Shown piece after piece: positions 1 to 7,509 of a DNA stretch of 34,697 nt (its first letter is position 1; each line of letters opens with the position of its first letter). The notes beneath the pieces are model-generated. The model had not been told where the DNA came from. It searched no databases and saw only the letters and a program-made list of their open reading frames with translations. The position numbers and the translations under genes are program-made. The stretch is from Pseudomonadota bacterium (GTDB lineage: Bacteria > Desulfobacterota > Syntrophorhabdia > Syntrophorhabdales > Syntrophorhabdaceae): assembly GCA_026388245.1 (NCBI GenBank), contig JAPLKD010000066.1, positions 1 through 34,697 of the forward strand, written 5' to 3'.

Positions 1-237
1 GAACTCTTCCCTCTTCAAATCGCCGGCACCGCTATCGGCGCTGCAAACCTTTTCTCATTCTTCGGAGGGATTGTATTCCAGCCCCTTATCGGTTACATTC
101 TCGACAATGCAGGAAAGATAGGTGATGCATATCCGCCATCTGCCTATAGAATGGCTTTACTGGTCTTTCTCTGCATCAACTGCCTTGCACTCATAGTCTC
201 ATTCTTTTCAAAGGAAACATTGAAAAAAACTGCGTAA
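1..237 (+). CDS. MFS transporter, C-terminal end (partial)
   Basis: The frame is open from the first base and ends at TAA 235-237, giving 78 residues. It shows two hydrophobic segments: one Gly/Phe-rich with an FGGIVFQPLIGYILD stretch, and a final one followed by a charged Lys-rich tail. This is how the last two helices of major facilitator superfamily transporters look, and the substrate cannot be told. The gene starts outside the window. It converges on mtgA with 29 bp between the stops, and I see no clear terminator in that gap. It could be another polytopic transporter family; MFS is the best fit by pattern. Confidence 0.6.
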   Translation, partial: ELFPLQIAGTAIGAANLFSFFGGIVFQPLIGYILDNAGKIGDAYPPSAYRMALLVFLCINCLALIVSFFSKETLKKTA

Positions 238-266
238 CTACTCAGGTGGAGAGGTAGTGAAATGCC

Positions 267-998
267 TTACTCCTCACCGGAATCTTTCATTACATCCTCA
301 TATTCCGGCTCTACAATGCCCCGTTTTACCATGATGTCATAGATAATCTTTGCGCGTTTTTCAACATATCTGGATGACCCGTCAAGACGATACTTTCTTG
401 GATTGGGAAGTATAACTGCAAGATGGGCAGCCTCGTCAGGGTTCAATTGAAAAGCCGGTTTACCGTAATAATGGAGAGATGCCGCTTCAATCCCGAATAT
501 ACCCTCTCCCCACTCCACAACGTTCAGGTAGAGTTCGAGGATCCTCCTCTTTGAAAGATTTTGCTCAATCCTCCAGGTTAAAATCGCTTCCCTGAGCTTC
601 CTGACAGGGTTTTTTGACGGGGTAAGATAGAGGTTCTTCGCGAGTTGCTGGCTTATGGTGCTCCCGCCGAATTTAAACTTTTTTTTCTTAATATCTTTTT
701 CGAGGGCCTTCTGGATCGCCTCAAAGTCAAAACCCTGGTGTGACCAGAATTTATCATCCTCAGCAATGAGCACTGCCTTTATAAGATAGGGGGATATGTT
801 CGAAAGCGATACCCACTTCCTTTGAATTCTTATCCTTTTACCCTGTTGCCTCCACTCCTCTTCACGATATTCCATGAAGGATGTCTTTTTTGGATTTTCC
901 CTTTTCAATCTTGAAATATCAGGATAAATCGCATAATAGCCAACAATGGCAATCAACGCCAGTATAAGCAGGAAAAGGATTGTCTTGATCAATTTCAT
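267..998 (-). CDS. mtgA: Monofunctional biosynthetic peptidoglycan transglycosylase MtgA
   Basis: A glycosyltransferase family 51 enzyme that polymerises lipid II into glycan strands at the outer face of the inner membrane. The 243-residue protein has an N-terminal membrane anchor (about residues 4-24). The GT51 motifs follow in order: AEDDKFWSHQGFD (79-91, Glu80 the expected catalytic acid), GGSTISQQLAKNLYL (111-125), RKLREAI, and KRRILELYLNVVEWG (150-164). There is no transpeptidase domain, so it is the stand-alone type rather than a bifunctional PBP, and its length is usual for MtgA. It lies 12 bp downstream of the nitroreductase gene on the same strand and is probably cotranscribed with it, though the two functions have no obvious link. 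Confidence 0.95.
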   Translation of the reverse strand: MKLIKTILFLLILALIAIVGYYAIYPDISRLKRENPKKTSFMEYREEEWRQQGKRIRIQRKWVSLSNISPYLIKAVLIAEDDKFWSHQGFDFEAIQKALEKDIKKKKFKFGGSTISQQLAKNLYLTPSKNPVRKLREAILTWRIEQNLSKRRILELYLNVVEWGEGIFGIEAASLHYYGKPAFQLNPDEAAHLAVILPNPRKYRLDGSSRYVEKRAKIIYDIMVKRGIVEPEYEDVMKDSGEE

Positions 999-1010
999 GC
1001 AGAGAGCGAA

Positions 1011-1664
1011 TTACTCAATCCACCTTACAAAATTATCAAGGCTCTCCCGTGGTGTTTTGAACTTATTTACGGGGCTGTCCCAGTCGGGATAGCCAAGTGC
1101 AACACCAATGACCACATCCTTATTGTCAGGGATATTTAAGAGTTCCTTCATATCGTCCGCGTAGGCATTGATAAGCCCGATAGGACATGTGCCCAGACCG
1201 AGATTATATGCAATAAGCGTAATATAACCAAGCACAATCCCGATATCCACGAGCCGGGCACTGGAAAAGGCATTGTCGAGACAGATGATGATTGCAGTGG
1301 GGGCACCATAAAAATTACAGCTCCCCTCGTTGATGAATCTGTTAAAATCGGTACCCATCTGCTCAAGGAAGGGATTCATAAGTTCAAAGGATGCAACTCC
1401 CCTTCGCGTGAAACTATCGGCAAGGGGTTTTACATTACCGGGACCGCAGGAGATCTGTTTTTCGCGATACAGCTTCACCAGTTTTCTGCTTAGCCTTTCC
1501 TTCTCCTCACCCATCATAACGGTAAACTCCCAGGGCTGGAGATTGATGGCCGAAGGTGCCTGTATTGCAATATTCAGTATTTCTTCCACTTTTTCTCTCG
1601 AAACAGGGTCAGGTTTGAATGCCCTGATGCTTCTTCTTTCCATAATTGTCTGTATCAAATCCAT
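1011..1664 (-). CDS. Nitroreductase family protein (FMN-dependent)
   Basis: A 217-residue protein of the nitroreductase/NADH oxidase fold, which binds FMN as a dimer and reduces nitro compounds, quinones or flavins. It begins with the family signature ERRSIRAF (9-16, Arg contacts to FMN phosphate), followed by APSAINLQPWEF (36-47). The later GTCPIGLINAYADD and GVALGYPDWD segments match the second FMN-contact region. A GGAGG site lies about 7 nt before the ATG, so this start is well supported. mtgA follows after 12 bp. The physiological substrate cannot be inferred. Confidence 0.9.
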   Translation of the reverse strand: MDLIQTIMERRSIRAFKPDPVSREKVEEILNIAIQAPSAINLQPWEFTVMMGEEKERLSRKLVKLYREKQISCGPGNVKPLADSFTRRGVASFELMNPFLEQMGTDFNRFINEGSCNFYGAPTAIIICLDNAFSSARLVDIGIVLGYITLIAYNLGLGTCPIGLINAYADDMKELLNIPDNKDVVIGVALGYPDWDSPVNKFKTPRESLDNFVRWIE

Positions 1665-1771
1665 AATTTGTCCTCCATGTTCAATGCTTTGAGAATATAT
1701 ACCATATTTTATTCACGGTTCACAGGGGGATAGTTGAACGCTAAAAGTTAACAGCTCATGGCTGAAATCTC

Positions 1772-1800
1772 TTGACAATCTGATTAAATACCATGAAAAT
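1772..1800 (+). promoter_or_regulatory. Possible sigma-70 promoter for the TPR gene
   Basis: A perfect TTGACA (1772-1777) is followed after 17 bp by GAAAAT (1795-1800), a 4/6 match to the -10 consensus. It lies about 70 bp before the TPR gene start at 1868. The -10 is weak; TAAATA at 1785-1790 is an alternative with poorer spacing. The rest of 1665-1867 holds no gene. At 1751-1765 it carries a short copy of a phrase (cagctcatggctga) seen again near 32112. Confidence 0.4.
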
Positions 1801-1867
1801 GAAGAATGGCGCCGGAATCTGAAATCTCTTTCGATACCATAAAGAACGTGAAGGAGGTTTATCTCGA

Positions 1868-2860
1868 ATGAAGACAATTACCCATCAGAAGGCCACAGCT
1901 ACGTACTGGTTTTATAAAGCTGCGTCCCTCTGGCAGGACGGGAAATGGACAGACCCGAAAAAGGCTATTGAATATCTGAATAAGGCTATCCGCATCAAAT
2001 CTGATTTCGCGGATGCATACGTGAACCGGGGGACAGTATATGATAGCCTCGGGCAGTACCTGCGGGCAATCGAGGATTACAGTAAGGCTATCCGTATTAC
2101 GCCGAATTATGCCGATACATACTTCAACCGGGCGAGAACATATGGGAAGCTCGGCCAGTGCCAAAAGGCAATTGAAGATTTTAGCAAGGTCATCACCCTC
2201 AAACCTGATGATGCCGATGCATACTGGAGCAGAGGGATTGTGTACGGCATGCTCGGTCAGCGCCAGCAGGCAATTGAGGATTACAGTAAGGCTATCCGTA
2301 TCAACCCGGATCATGCCAATGCATACTTAAACCGGGGGGCAGTGCATGTGGAGCTCGGTCAGCACCAGCAGGCAATTGAAGATCTTAGCGAGGTTCTCCG
2401 CGTGAACCCGGATTTTGTGCTCGCATACTATAACCGGGGAATAGCAAACGCGGAACTCAAACAGTACCAACAGGCAATTGAAGATTTTAGCGCGGCCCTC
2501 CGCCTCGAACCTGATTACGCGGATGCATACTATAACCGGGGAATAGTGTACGAGAACCTCGGTCAGCACCAGCAGGCAATTGAAGATTTTAGCGAGGTTC
2601 TCCGCGTGAACCCGGATTTTGTGCTCGCATACTATAACCGGGGAGTAGCAAACGCGGAGCTCAAACAGCACCAACAGGCAATTGAAGATTTTAGCGCGGC
2701 CCTCCGCCTCGAACCTGATTACGCGGATGCATACTATAACCGGGGGATAGTGTACGAGAACCTCGGGCAGCGCCAGCGGGCGTCTAAAGATGTTAGTGAG
2801 GCTCTCCGCCTGAAACCGGAACTTGCGCTCGCATACTACGACCAGGGGGAACATGTCTGA
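1868..2860 (+). CDS. Tetratricopeptide (TPR) repeat protein
   Basis: A 330-residue protein built almost entirely of 34-residue TPR units. I count nine consecutive units from about residue 14 and the start of a tenth. Each carries the W/Y-x-x-x-G/A-x-x-x pattern and the AIEDF/YS-x-A/V-L/I-R-x-x-P linker. TPR superhelices are protein-protein scaffolds; no enzymatic domain, signal peptide or membrane segment is visible, so it is probably a cytoplasmic adaptor. A strong GGAGG precedes the ATG. Units 5-6 and 7-8 are nearly identical at DNA level (see the tandem duplication). It stands alone between oppositely oriented or degraded genes, so its partner cannot be told from context. Confidence 0.9.
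   Translation: MKTITHQKATATYWFYKAASLWQDGKWTDPKKAIEYLNKAIRIKSDFADAYVNRGTVYDSLGQYLRAIEDYSKAIRITPNYADTYFNRARTYGKLGQCQKAIEDFSKVITLKPDDADAYWSRGIVYGMLGQRQQAIEDYSKAIRINPDHANAYLNRGAVHVELGQHQQAIEDLSEVLRVNPDFVLAYYNRGIANAELKQYQQAIEDFSAALRLEPDYADAYYNRGIVYENLGQHQQAIEDFSEVLRVNPDFVLAYYNRGVANAELKQHQQAIEDFSAALRLEPDYADAYYNRGIVYENLGQRQRASKDVSEALRLKPELALAYYDQGEHV
2359..2766 (+). repeat. Tandem 204-bp duplication inside the TPR gene
   Basis: Copy 1 (2359-2562) and copy 2 (2563-2766) differ at only 5 positions by hand alignment. The unit is exactly two TPR motifs (68 residues), so the frame is kept. The neighbouring TPR units in the same gene are much more diverged, so this is a recent expansion. Confidence 0.9.
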
Positions 2861-2887
2861 TGATAAAAACACCACACACGAATTTGT

Positions 2888-2909
2888 AAAAAAAACGGGC
2901 CCTGCCGTT
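2888..2909 (-). terminator. Possible minus-strand rho-independent terminator
   Basis: Read on the minus strand, AACGG-cagggc-CCGTT (2909-2894) is followed directly by a run of T. The stem is only 5 bp. It would stop transcription coming leftward from the degraded transposase region, and it sits just after the stop of the plus-strand TPR gene. Apart from this and the 57-bp repeat at 3167, the AT-rich gap 2861-3275 shows nothing I recognise. Confidence 0.35.
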
Positions 2910-3166
2910 AAGTGACAACTGCCTTATTTATTCTCTGTACCCTTTTCGGTCTTAATCAGTTTTTGAAGTTTTTGAATATAAGTTAAGCATTGGAAGCTGA
3001 GAAGTGCAGAAAGCAAAAAAACAGATTTTACTCTAACAATTTTTTCAAAATGGTCTATTATTAAAAATTGGTGCTTTCACCTACAAGTCAAGTATATGGC
3101 CTTTTCAGTAAATATGATGAATATTTATTGTAATCAATAATCCGGAGGAAGCTCAATATGTAGCAG

Positions 3167-3223
3167 CTTACAACTGGCAATCAATAAAATTAGATCGTGA
3201 TAAAATGTGAGGATTTGTATTTG
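3167..3223. repeat. Diverged 57-bp repeat, copy A
   Basis: Aligns without gaps to 15944-16000: 43 of 57 positions are identical by hand. The conserved blocks are cttacaac, ggcaatcaataaaa, aaaatgtg and gatttgt. Both copies are in non-coding, relic-rich DNA, and no function is recognised. Confidence 0.6.
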
Positions 3224-3275
3224 TACGGGGGCGATATGCAATGATCGCATTATAATATAACGCCCTGAAATCTTA

Positions 3276-3593
3276 TCACGAGGTAGCCATGGCGCTGTAT
3301 TGAAAGGGATACCGTGTGGTAAAACCCTTTGAACAGCAACTCAACCTAATTATCTGCAACTTCAATTTATGTACCGCGGTGGGCATTACCACCTGAAATA
3401 ATAATGGCCAGATTAACGGGTGGTGGTGGAACTGTAGGAGAAAACCCCCGAGCCTGTGAATACCCTGTTTCAACCGCAGGTTTCTTTTTTTGTTGGAGTA
3501 CCAGCCGTAGTAACGCACCATTTGAAAGGACTTTTCAGGTATATGCTGCGTAATGGAGGCGATGAACTCAATGAAACCTCTTCCTCCGGAGAC
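3276..3593 (-). pseudogene. IS91-family (Y2) transposase remnant
   Basis: The minus strand is open from 3593 to the stop at 3276. It encodes the stretches IEFIASITQHIPEKSFQ and MVRYYGWYSNKKR. The RYYGWYSN block next to an H-I-P-x-K-x-F-Q sequence is, from my knowledge of the family, a hallmark of IS91/IS801-type rolling-circle transposases (Y2_Tnp). After about 45 recognisable residues the frame loses similarity (HRLGGFLLQFHHHP onwards), and an in-frame TGA lies upstream at 3594-3596. Only a central piece of a protein of several hundred residues survives. The plus-strand frame over this piece is its antisense and should not be read as the N-terminus of the hydrolase downstream. Confidence 0.7.
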
Positions 3594-3610
3594 TCACCGG
3601 TCTTTTATGC

Positions 3611-3639
3611 TTGACATAAAACTCACGTATCCTTACACT
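3611..3639 (+). promoter_or_regulatory. Sigma-70-type promoter for the dienelactone hydrolase gene
   Basis: TTGACA (3611-3616), a 17-bp spacer and TACACT (3634-3639; 4/6 match). It lies about 85 bp upstream of the ATG at 3724 and just outside the transposase remnant, in the correct orientation. It supports the internal start chosen for the hydrolase. Confidence 0.55.
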
Positions 3640-3723
3640 TTCCAAATAGAAGAAACTTTTTTTCAAGCTTGTGCTATTAGGGCTATTAGTCGCAAATTTG
3701 CCTGTGAAAGAAGGAGGGTGGTT

Positions 3724-4584
3724 ATGGACAAAAAAGTTGTTGACCTGTACGATGAATACAGTCACGGTTTAATGGATCGTCGCGAATTTCTCAAAAGGTT
3801 ATCCGTTCTCGCTGGTTGCACTGTAGCTGCGAACTCTCTTCTCGCCTTATTAGAAAACAACTATGCCAGAGCAGATTTGGTTCCGAAGGACGATCCTCGC
3901 CTTTATACGGAGGATACTAAATATCAGGGTGCAACAGGTGAAGTTCGCGCCAAGTTGGCAAGACCGAAGGGAGAGATAAAATTACCCGGCGTGGTTGTTA
4001 TCCACGAAAACAGAGGTCTTAACGCACACATCGCAGATGTCACAAGGCGCGTGGCTTTGGAGGGTTTCATGGCCCTTGCTCCTGACGCCCTGTCGCCGGT
4101 GGGGGGAACCCCGGAAGACGAGAATAAGGCCATAGCCCTCATAGGACAATTAGACCAGCAATCGACGATAAAAAATTATGTCGCCGCTGTTCAATATTTG
4201 AAGACACATCCTATGTCTACGGGAAAGGTTGGAGTCGTAGGCTTCTGCTGGGGCGGAGCAATGGCAAACCAGCTTGCCGTTAACTTCCCTGATGTGTCGG
4301 CGGCAGTCCCTTACTACGGCAGGCAGCCTGCATCCGAAGATGTCCCCAGGATCAAGGCATCTTTACTTCTCCATTACGCGGGTCTTGACGAAGGGATCAA
4401 TAAGGGTATCCCGGCATATGAAGCAACCCTGAAGAAAGCATCCATCGATTATAGGCTGTATATGTACGAGGGTGCCCAGCACGCCTTTAACAACGACACA
4501 AACCCTGCCCGATACAACAAGGAAGCTGCCCAGCTTGCATGGAAGCGCTCAATTGCCTTTCTCAAGGAGAAGCTCAAGACCTGA
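3724..4584 (+). CDS. Dienelactone hydrolase family protein, probably exported
   Basis: A 286-residue alpha/beta hydrolase. The catalytic triad of the dienelactone hydrolase family is visible: GFCWGG with Cys175 as nucleophile, Asp222 in GLDEGI, and His253 in AQHAF. The family glutamate sits in HENRG (Glu95). The N-terminus carries DRREFLKRL (18-26) before a hydrophobic stretch ending near ARA, a twin-arginine-like leader, so it may act outside the cytoplasm. The frame is open 57 codons further upstream, but that part is antisense to a transposase relic. AAGGAGGG just before this ATG and the promoter at 3611 support the start used. Members with this layout are usually annotated carboxymethylenebutenolidase-like; the true substrate is unknown. 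Confidence 0.88.
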   Translation: MDKKVVDLYDEYSHGLMDRREFLKRLSVLAGCTVAANSLLALLENNYARADLVPKDDPRLYTEDTKYQGATGEVRAKLARPKGEIKLPGVVVIHENRGLNAHIADVTRRVALEGFMALAPDALSPVGGTPEDENKAIALIGQLDQQSTIKNYVAAVQYLKTHPMSTGKVGVVGFCWGGAMANQLAVNFPDVSAAVPYYGRQPASEDVPRIKASLLLHYAGLDEGINKGIPAYEATLKKASIDYRLYMYEGAQHAFNNDTNPARYNKEAAQLAWKRSIAFLKEKLKT

Positions 4585-4609
4585 CAATGCAAAGTCCTTG
4601 ACGGACCTG

Positions 4610-5866
4610 TCACTTGCCCAGGCAGCAATTCTTGTACTTCCGGCTACTGCCGCAGGGGCACGGATCGTTGCGACCCGTTTTGGCACTGATCCGGGCGGTC
4701 CTGTCCGGGGTTGGTAATGTTTGCCCTTCAAGACGCTGCCGGCGCCACAGGGTTGATAGCTCTGCAACTAAAGGGCAGCAATGGGTAAAGAAGCGTTTAT
4801 AGCCCGCACAGAGGTAGTTCAGGCCTCCTTCGCCATCCGGTGCCCGGAGGAAGCGGTCCTTCGGGCACCCGCCATTGCACATTGCCAGGACCTCGCAGGC
4901 CTTACAAAAGAGGGGCAGCTCATCCGATTTGGCCTGTCCGAAGGCCCTCTGCGATGGACTCTCGAGCATTTCAACCAGCGGAGTCTCACAGATATTCCCA
5001 AGGCGGTGCTCGAGGTCGACAAAGTGATCACAAGAAAAGAAGTCCCCGTTATGCTCAATGACCGGAATGTTTCCACAGGTCTTTCGAAAAATACATAGCG
5101 CATGCTCATGCCCGAAGGCCGTTTCGATTGCCTCCTCGAATATCTGCACTTTGACGCGCCCGATATCCTGACTCAACCACTCATCAAAAATGGTACAGAG
5201 AAAGACGCCGAAAGCTTCGGGCGGCACAGTGCGGTTGCTTACGCCGCGGGCGTCAGGCAGAAACTCGACCAGAGGCAGGAATCCCAGGTAGCGGGCACCA
5301 ATCTGCTTGAAGAACCGGTAGACCTGGGTGGGGTATTGGACGTTCCGGTCGTGCACCACGCAAAGTATATCGAGGGGGATTAGGTGCTGCCGCAGTAGCG
5401 TATACCCGCGCATAGCTTGCTCGTGCGTGGGCTCCTGCTTCTTGCTGACGCGGTATTGATCATGTAATTCTGCCGGACCGTCAAGACTGAGCCCCACTCC
5501 GAAACCTTCTGCTGCCAAGAAACGACACCAGTCCTCATCAATGAGGGTACCGTTGGTCTGAATACCGTTGCTGATGCTCCGGCCGGGCGGTTGATGCTTG
5601 CGCTGCAGTGCCACAACCTTCCGAAAGTAATCCAACCCCAGGACGGTCGGTTCTCCTCCATGCCAGGAGAAATTGATCACCGGAGCGGGGGAAGCATGGA
5701 TGTGCTGGACAATATACTCCTCAAGGATATCGTCAGGCATGCGAAAGGATTCACCCTTTCGATATAGGTCTTCCTTCTTCAGATAATAACAGTAGTGACA
5801 CTCCAGATTACAGACGGAGCCAGCGGGCTTGGCAAAAACTTGAAATTCACGGGACGCATTGACCAT
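4610..5866 (-). CDS. Anaerobic sulfatase-maturase-like radical SAM/SPASM protein
   Basis: A 418-residue radical SAM enzyme. Cys19-x3-Cys23-x2-Cys26 (CNLECHYC) binds the SAM-cleaving 4Fe-4S cluster. The SPASM part holds further Cys motifs (NGDFFSCDHF, CKACEVLAMCNGGC) for auxiliary clusters. The pattern and the WHGGEP motif fit anaerobic sulfatase-maturating enzymes, which convert an active-site Cys or Ser of sulfatases to formylglycine. The last 20 residues form a SEC-C zinc motif (PCPCGSSRKYKNCC). No sulfatase lies in the window, so the substrate is open; a peptide-modifying role is possible. It has its own promoter (5937-5965) although it follows the efflux operon on the same strand. Its end is 25 bp from the convergent hydrolase stop. 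Confidence 0.87.
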   Translation of the reverse strand: MVNASREFQVFAKPAGSVCNLECHYCYYLKKEDLYRKGESFRMPDDILEEYIVQHIHASPAPVINFSWHGGEPTVLGLDYFRKVVALQRKHQPPGRSISNGIQTNGTLIDEDWCRFLAAEGFGVGLSLDGPAELHDQYRVSKKQEPTHEQAMRGYTLLRQHLIPLDILCVVHDRNVQYPTQVYRFFKQIGARYLGFLPLVEFLPDARGVSNRTVPPEAFGVFLCTIFDEWLSQDIGRVKVQIFEEAIETAFGHEHALCIFRKTCGNIPVIEHNGDFFSCDHFVDLEHRLGNICETPLVEMLESPSQRAFGQAKSDELPLFCKACEVLAMCNGGCPKDRFLRAPDGEGGLNYLCAGYKRFFTHCCPLVAELSTLWRRQRLEGQTLPTPDRTARISAKTGRNDPCPCGSSRKYKNCCLGK

Positions 5867-5900
5867 TCACAAATCCTACATGCCCGGATAGAACGCTATC

Positions 5901-5925
5901 AGGCGAAACACGATAAATATCGCCT
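5901..5925. promoter_or_regulatory. Inverted repeat in the leader of the radical SAM gene
   Basis: AGGCGA (5901-5906) pairs with TCGCCT (5920-5925) around a 13-nt centre that itself contains GATA/TATC. It lies just after the expected start point of the 5937-5965 promoter and before the ATG at 5866. It could be an operator or an mRNA hairpin. The gap 5867-6018 holds no gene. Confidence 0.4.
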
Positions 5926-5936
5926 ATTACGAAAGG

Positions 5937-5965
5937 AGTATAGGGGAATTAACCTTGCCGGTCAA
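5937..5965 (-). promoter_or_regulatory. Sigma-70-type promoter for the radical SAM gene
   Basis: On the minus strand: TTGACC (5965-5960), a 17-bp spacer and TATACT (5942-5937), each a 5/6 match. It is placed about 70 bp before the start codon at 5866. Confidence 0.6.
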
Positions 5966-6018
5966 GGAGAAAAGAAACGGGGGGGGTGGATATTCATTAA
6001 CGGGACGGGGAAGAATCT

Positions 6019-7491
6019 CTAATGCTGTGCCCTTTCCCAGCCTCCGCCGAGGGCTTTAATGAGAAGAACACTGGCAGTCATCCGGCGGCCCAGGATACTG
6101 ACTGCCACCCTTTCGTTGTTTAAGACTGCCGCTCGTGCCACTATCACGTTGAGGTAACTCACCGTTCCCTGTTTGTACTGGTTGAGGGAAAACTCCAGCG
6201 ACTTTCGTGCCGCATTCACCGCTTCATCTTGTGCCCGAGATTCTTCCTCAAGTATTCTAAGTGCTGCCACATTGTCCTCTACCTCCTTAAAACCAATAAG
6301 CACAGTTTGACGATAGGAGGCTACAGCCGCATCGTAGGCTGCCCGTGCCTGATCCGTCATCGCCCGCCGCAACCCGCCGTCAAAAAGAATCTGGGAGATG
6401 GCAGGACCGACAGCCCAGAAGCGGCTCGGCCAGGTGAGCCAGTTTGATACGTCAATACTCTCGTATCCTCCTGATGCACTCAAGGTCACTGTAGGAAAAT
6501 ACGCCGCCTTCGCTACTCCGATCTGTGCGTTTGCCGCCGCCATGCGCCGCTCAGCAGCGGCAATATCGGGCCGGCGCTCAAGGAGTTCCGAAGGGATACC
6601 CTCAGGTGTAACGGGTGGAACCGCATGAAGCGGTGCCGAAGGTAGCGAGAACTGCGACGGCGGCTTTCCCACAAGCACTGCAATAGCGTGTTCATACTGG
6701 GCACGCAAGACTCCCATGTCGATTGCCTGGGCCTGAGTGGATTTAAGCTGTGTCTCCGCTTGGAGTACATCGGCCCTGGAGACCACTCCGTTTGAATACT
6801 GGTTGGTCGTCAACTCCAGGGATCTGCGGTAGACTTCCACTGTTGCATCAAAAAGCTGCTTCTGGCGATCCAGGGTACGGAGCAGGAAGTAGTTCTCTGC
6901 AAGGGCAGCCTTGACACTGAGACGCACTGATTCGAAGTCTGCAGCACTCGCCTGGGCGCTGGCCCGGCTGGATTCTACCGTGCGGCGGATGCGGCCCCAT
7001 ATATCCGCCTCCCAGGACACGTTGCCAGCCAACAAATAGGTCGTGGTGACATTCGTCGGGGTCGCAAGCCCCTCCCTGCCAAGATTTGAGGACCCGCTGG
7101 CCCGGTTCGCGGAGGCTCCTGCAGTAGCCAGAGGAAAATAGGCAGCCCGGGCCGCCAGAACCAGGGCGCTCGCTTGTCTGAACTGTGCTTCGGCAATTGC
7201 AATGTTCTGATTGGCAATGTCGACTTGTCCTTCGAGTTCGTTCAGTTGAGGATCATTAAATACCTCCCACCAGGAACCCCGGATAATTTCATCCTTCGGC
7301 TGTGCCACCTTCCAGCCGTCCATCTCCTTGTAGGTTTCGGGAACGGTTACTGTGGGCTTAACATAATCTGGACCCATCGTACAGGCTGTCAGGAACATGG
7401 GAATCCATGTGACCATCAGCAAGATAACAAGTTGGTATACTCCTGTCCTGCCCTTTGTTCGTTTGATTAATGCTGCTATCCAGTTAAACAT
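6019..7491 (-). CDS. RND efflux outer-membrane factor, NodT/OprM-type lipoprotein
   Basis: The outer-membrane channel of the tripartite pump encoded upstream, 490 residues from this start. An N-terminal basic and hydrophobic leader ends in FLTAC, a lipobox; the Cys would be lipidated. Mature protein begins TMGPDYVKPTVTVPE, typical of the NodT family. Two Ala/Gln-rich coiled-coil OEP repeats follow, with the marker LLERRPDIAAAERRMAAANAQIGVAKAAYFP split across the second half. The frame opens at a GTG (7500), but GAGGTG lies about 7 nt before the ATG at 7491, so the ATG is preferred. It follows the RND gene by about 18 bp and closes the operon. Confidence 0.93.
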   Translation of the reverse strand: MFNWIAALIKRTKGRTGVYQLVILLMVTWIPMFLTACTMGPDYVKPTVTVPETYKEMDGWKVAQPKDEIIRGSWWEVFNDPQLNELEGQVDIANQNIAIAEAQFRQASALVLAARAAYFPLATAGASANRASGSSNLGREGLATPTNVTTTYLLAGNVSWEADIWGRIRRTVESSRASAQASAADFESVRLSVKAALAENYFLLRTLDRQKQLFDATVEVYRRSLELTTNQYSNGVVSRADVLQAETQLKSTQAQAIDMGVLRAQYEHAIAVLVGKPPSQFSLPSAPLHAVPPVTPEGIPSELLERRPDIAAAERRMAAANAQIGVAKAAYFPTVTLSASGGYESIDVSNWLTWPSRFWAVGPAISQILFDGGLRRAMTDQARAAYDAAVASYRQTVLIGFKEVEDNVAALRILEEESRAQDEAVNAARKSLEFSLNQYKQGTVSYLNVIVARAAVLNNERVAVSILGRRMTASVLLIKALGGGWERAQH

Positions 7492-7509
7492 TACAGTCAC
7501 CTCAATTTA

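Noticed and set aside
1859..2875. Long antisense frames over the TPR gene
   Set aside because: They arise from the periodic codon content of the TPR repeats read backwards.
3553..3723. Upstream extension of the dienelactone hydrolase frame
   Set aside because: It is antisense to the IS91-type transposase remnant and contains the promoter at 3611-3639; the ATG at 3724 has AAGGAGGG.
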